Shown in pieces: positions 5,726 through 7,625 of a DNA stretch of 7,625 nt. Source of the stretch: Acidobacteriaceae bacterium (GTDB lineage Bacteria > Acidobacteriota > Terriglobia > Terriglobales > Acidobacteriaceae); NCBI GenBank assembly GCA_003132825.1, contig PKYX01000482.1, forward strand, positions 1 through 7,625, written 5' to 3'. The notes under the pieces were generated by a model, which saw only the letters and a program-made list of their open reading frames with translations, made no database searches and had not been told where the DNA came from. Every line of letters begins with the position of its first letter. Positions within the stretch are counted from its first letter, which is position 1. The position numbers and the translations under genes were made by a program.

Positions 5726-7625
5726 TCGCGTCCCTGATTGATTTTGCCTTGCGCAACCGCCTGCTGGTGCTGGGGGGCGCGCTGGTGCTGTTTCTCTGGG
5801 GCATCGTTTCCTTTCACAATCTGCCCATCGAAGCCTATCCCGACGTCGCCGATACCTACACCCAAACCATCACCCAGTGGCCGGGACACGCCGCCGAGGA
5901 AGTCGAGCAACAGATCACCGTACCGCTTGAGGTGGAACTGAATGGGGTGGCGCATCTGACCCATCTCCGTTCGGTCTCGCTGGCCGGGCTGTCGGTCATC
6001 ACCATCATTTACGACGACGACATCTCGACCTTCAACGCCCGTCAGGAAGTGCTCGACCGGCTGCAGCAGGTGACGCTGCCGACCGGGGTGAATCCGGGCC
6101 TCGGGCCGGACTACAGCCCGACCGGGCAGATCATGTTTTACACGTTGCGCAGCACCAATCCGAACTATGACGTGATGGAGTTGAAGGCGCTGAACGACTG
6201 GTACGTGGTCAATCAGTTGAAATCCGTTGCCAACATCGTGGATGTGAACCCCTTCGGGGGCCCGACCCGCGAGTACCAGGTGCAGATTGACCCGGACAGC
6301 CTGGTCTCCTATGGGCTGTCGCTCAGCCAGGTGGAGCAAGCGCTGGCCGCGAACAACACCAACGCCGGAGGCGGCTTTATCGAGCGTGGGGAGCAGGCGC
6401 TGAACGTGCGCGCCGTGGGATTGATGCAGACTACAGACGACATCGGCGCCACGGTCGTGAAAGTGCAAGGGGGAACGCCGGTGCGGGTGCGCGACGTTGC
6501 CAGCATAGCCCAGGCGCCCAGAGTGCGCCTGGGGCAGTTGGGAAAGACAATCCACCGCGAGGATGGCACGGTGGTCAATGACGACGACGTGGTCGAGGGC
6601 ATCGTGCTGCTGCGCAAAGGCGCCGAAGCCGATGCCACACTCGAGGCGCTGCACGCCAAAATCGCCGAGCTGAACGGAACCAAAGACCGGCCCGGCCTGC
6701 TGCCACCCGGGGTCCAGTTTGTCCCCCACCTGGATCGCAGCGACCTGGTCCACTACACGACGCACACGGTGTTGCGCAATCTGACCAACGGGGTGCTGCT
6801 GGTCACGCTGATTCTTTTCCTGTTTCTGGGCAACGTGCGCAGCGCGCTCATCGTGACCTTTACCATTCCGTTTTCCTTGCTGTTTGCCGCGATTTTGCTC
6901 GACTTGCAGCACATTCCAGCCAACCTGCTGTCGCTCGGCGCGCTCGATTTCGGCATGGTGGTGGACGGCTCGGTCGTGATGGTAGAAAACATTCTGCGGC
7001 ATACCGAATTCGCCAGCGGGAAGAGAACCTTCCTCGAGACCATCGCGGTCGCGGCGCACGAAGTGCAGAGCCCGGTGTTTTTCGCCCGCATTATCATCAT
7101 CACGGCTTACCTTCCGATCTTCACCCTGCAGCGGGTGGAAGGCCGTTTGTTTCGTCCCATGGCCTGGACGGTGGCGTTTGCTCTGCTGGGGGCGCTGATC
7201 TTCGCGCTGCTGATTGCGCCGGTGCTGTGCAGCATGCTGTTCAAGGACAAAATCAAAGAGTGGAGGAACCCGGTTCTTGAGAAACTCAACCGGGCCTACG
7301 CCCTGACTCTCGACTGGTGCTTCGACCACATCCGACTGACCCTCGGCGGGGGCGCGCTGGCCGCCGCCTTGATGCTGTTCCTGGCGTTCGGCGGCATTAT
7401 CGGCTCCGAGTTCCTGCCGCATCTCGATGAAGGCGCACTTTGGGTGCGAGGCACGCTTGCCCCCAGTACTGGTCCAGATGAAGGCATCCGCGTGGCGAAC
7501 CAGGCGCGCGTCATGCTCTGCGCCTTTCCCGAGGTTCCGCAATGCACCAGCCAGGTGGGGCGGCCGGACGACGGAACCGATACCACAGGTTTTTTTAATA
7601 CAGAATTCTTCGTCGATCTCAAACC
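5722..7625 (+). CDS. CzcA/CusA-family (HME) heavy-metal efflux RND transporter, N-terminal 634 residues; cut by right window edge
   Basis: Inner-membrane, proton-driven pump that exports metal cations through the adaptor and an outer-membrane channel. The window shows 634 complete codons of a family usually about 1,030-1,060 long. The start at 5722 overlaps the adaptor stop by four bases (ATGA) and has GGAG eight bases upstream. The N-terminus MIASLIDFALRNRLLVL with TM1 (about 13-32) and LPIEAYPDV is typical. TM2 is about 356-371, TM3 375-393, TM4 402-423, TM5 452-467 (RIIIITAYLPIF), TM6 482-504 and TM7 about 543-561. TM4 reads DFGMVVDGSVVMVEN; D409, D415 and E422 match in spacing the D402/D408/E415 set of Cupriavidus CzcA, which favours divalent cations. 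After TM7 the second porter half begins SEFLPHLDEGALWVRGTL. R576 aligns with CusA M573, arguing against Cu(I)/Ag(I) use. C600 and C608 are unusual at this place. The exact metal is unresolved. Confidence 0.95.
   Translation, partial: MIASLIDFALRNRLLVLGGALVLFLWGIVSFHNLPIEAYPDVADTYTQTITQWPGHAAEEVEQQITVPLEVELNGVAHLTHLRSVSLAGLSVITIIYDDDISTFNARQEVLDRLQQVTLPTGVNPGLGPDYSPTGQIMFYTLRSTNPNYDVMELKALNDWYVVNQLKSVANIVDVNPFGGPTREYQVQIDPDSLVSYGLSLSQVEQALAANNTNAGGGFIERGEQALNVRAVGLMQTTDDIGATVVKVQGGTPVRVRDVASIAQAPRVRLGQLGKTIHREDGTVVNDDDVVEGIVLLRKGAEADATLEALHAKIAELNGTKDRPGLLPPGVQFVPHLDRSDLVHYTTHTVLRNLTNGVLLVTLILFLFLGNVRSALIVTFTIPFSLLFAAILLDLQHIPANLLSLGALDFGMVVDGSVVMVENILRHTEFASGKRTFLETIAVAAHEVQSPVFFARIIIITAYLPIFTLQRVEGRLFRPMAWTVAFALLGALIFALLIAPVLCSMLFKDKIKEWRNPVLEKLNRAYALTLDWCFDHIRLTLGGGALAAALMLFLAFGGIIGSEFLPHLDEGALWVRGTLAPSTGPDEGIRVANQARVMLCAFPEVPQCTSQVGRPDDGTDTTGFFNTEFFVDLK

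Noticed and set aside
5689..7542. 617-codon minus-strand reading frame over the metal pump
   Set aside because: Antisense shadow of the CzcA/CusA-type gene. Its product is dominated by His, Gln, Arg and Gly without motifs, while the plus strand encodes a full set of RND signatures.
5722..7625. Specific annotation as the copper/silver pump CusA
   Set aside because: TM4 follows the CzcA acidic pattern and the residue aligned with CusA M573 is Arg; the remaining diagnostic positions lie outside the window.
1..7625. CRISPR arrays, tRNA/rRNA genes, transposases, integrases or long repeats
   Set aside because: Reading both strands showed no regularly spaced repeats, no tRNA-like cloverleaf and no transposase or recombinase motifs; nothing here looks recently transferred.

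Overview
This window is GC-rich (by eye; not counted), and its high third-position GC produces many long antisense reading frames. It carries parts of two different tripartite RND efflux systems pointing away from each other, with one amino-acid metabolic gene between them. The organism is a Gram-negative, double-membraned bacterium. My best guess is an Acidobacteriota member (Terriglobia/Koribacter-like). That rests on my recollection of the style of the metal-pump cluster and its small membrane protein, and no phylogenetic marker is present to confirm it.

Layout: (1) Bases 1-1326, minus strand: the first 442 residues of an AcrB/MexB-type (HAE-1) multidrug RND pump, cut by the left edge. (2) 1453-2589, minus strand: its AcrA-like periplasmic adaptor, a probable lipoprotein, with a 126-base spacer to the pump that can form a hairpin. 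(3) 2590-2769: a divergent intergenic region with two inverted repeats placed to act on the adaptor-pump operon and a likely leaderless promoter for the next gene. (4) 2770-3804, plus strand: a complete PLP-dependent low-specificity L-threonine aldolase. (5) 3926-4345, plus strand: a small protein with two hydrophobic segments and a TDDLHAMR motif at the end of the second. (6) 4571-5725, plus strand: a CzcB/CusB-like adaptor lipoprotein. (7) 5722 to the right edge, plus strand: the first 634 residues of a CzcA/CusA-type heavy-metal RND pump, overlapping the adaptor by ATGA.

How they work together: adaptor and pump on each side should form inner-membrane/periplasm complexes that need an outer-membrane channel. 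No outer-membrane factor gene or regulator is visible here; they may lie beyond the edges. The left system should export lipophilic or amphiphilic compounds by proton antiport. The right system should export metal cations, and its TM4 signature resembles the divalent-cation (CzcA) class more than the Cu/Ag (CusA) class. Threonine aldolase looks like an unrelated gene between the two operons. The least explained element is the small membrane protein ahead of the metal-pump genes.
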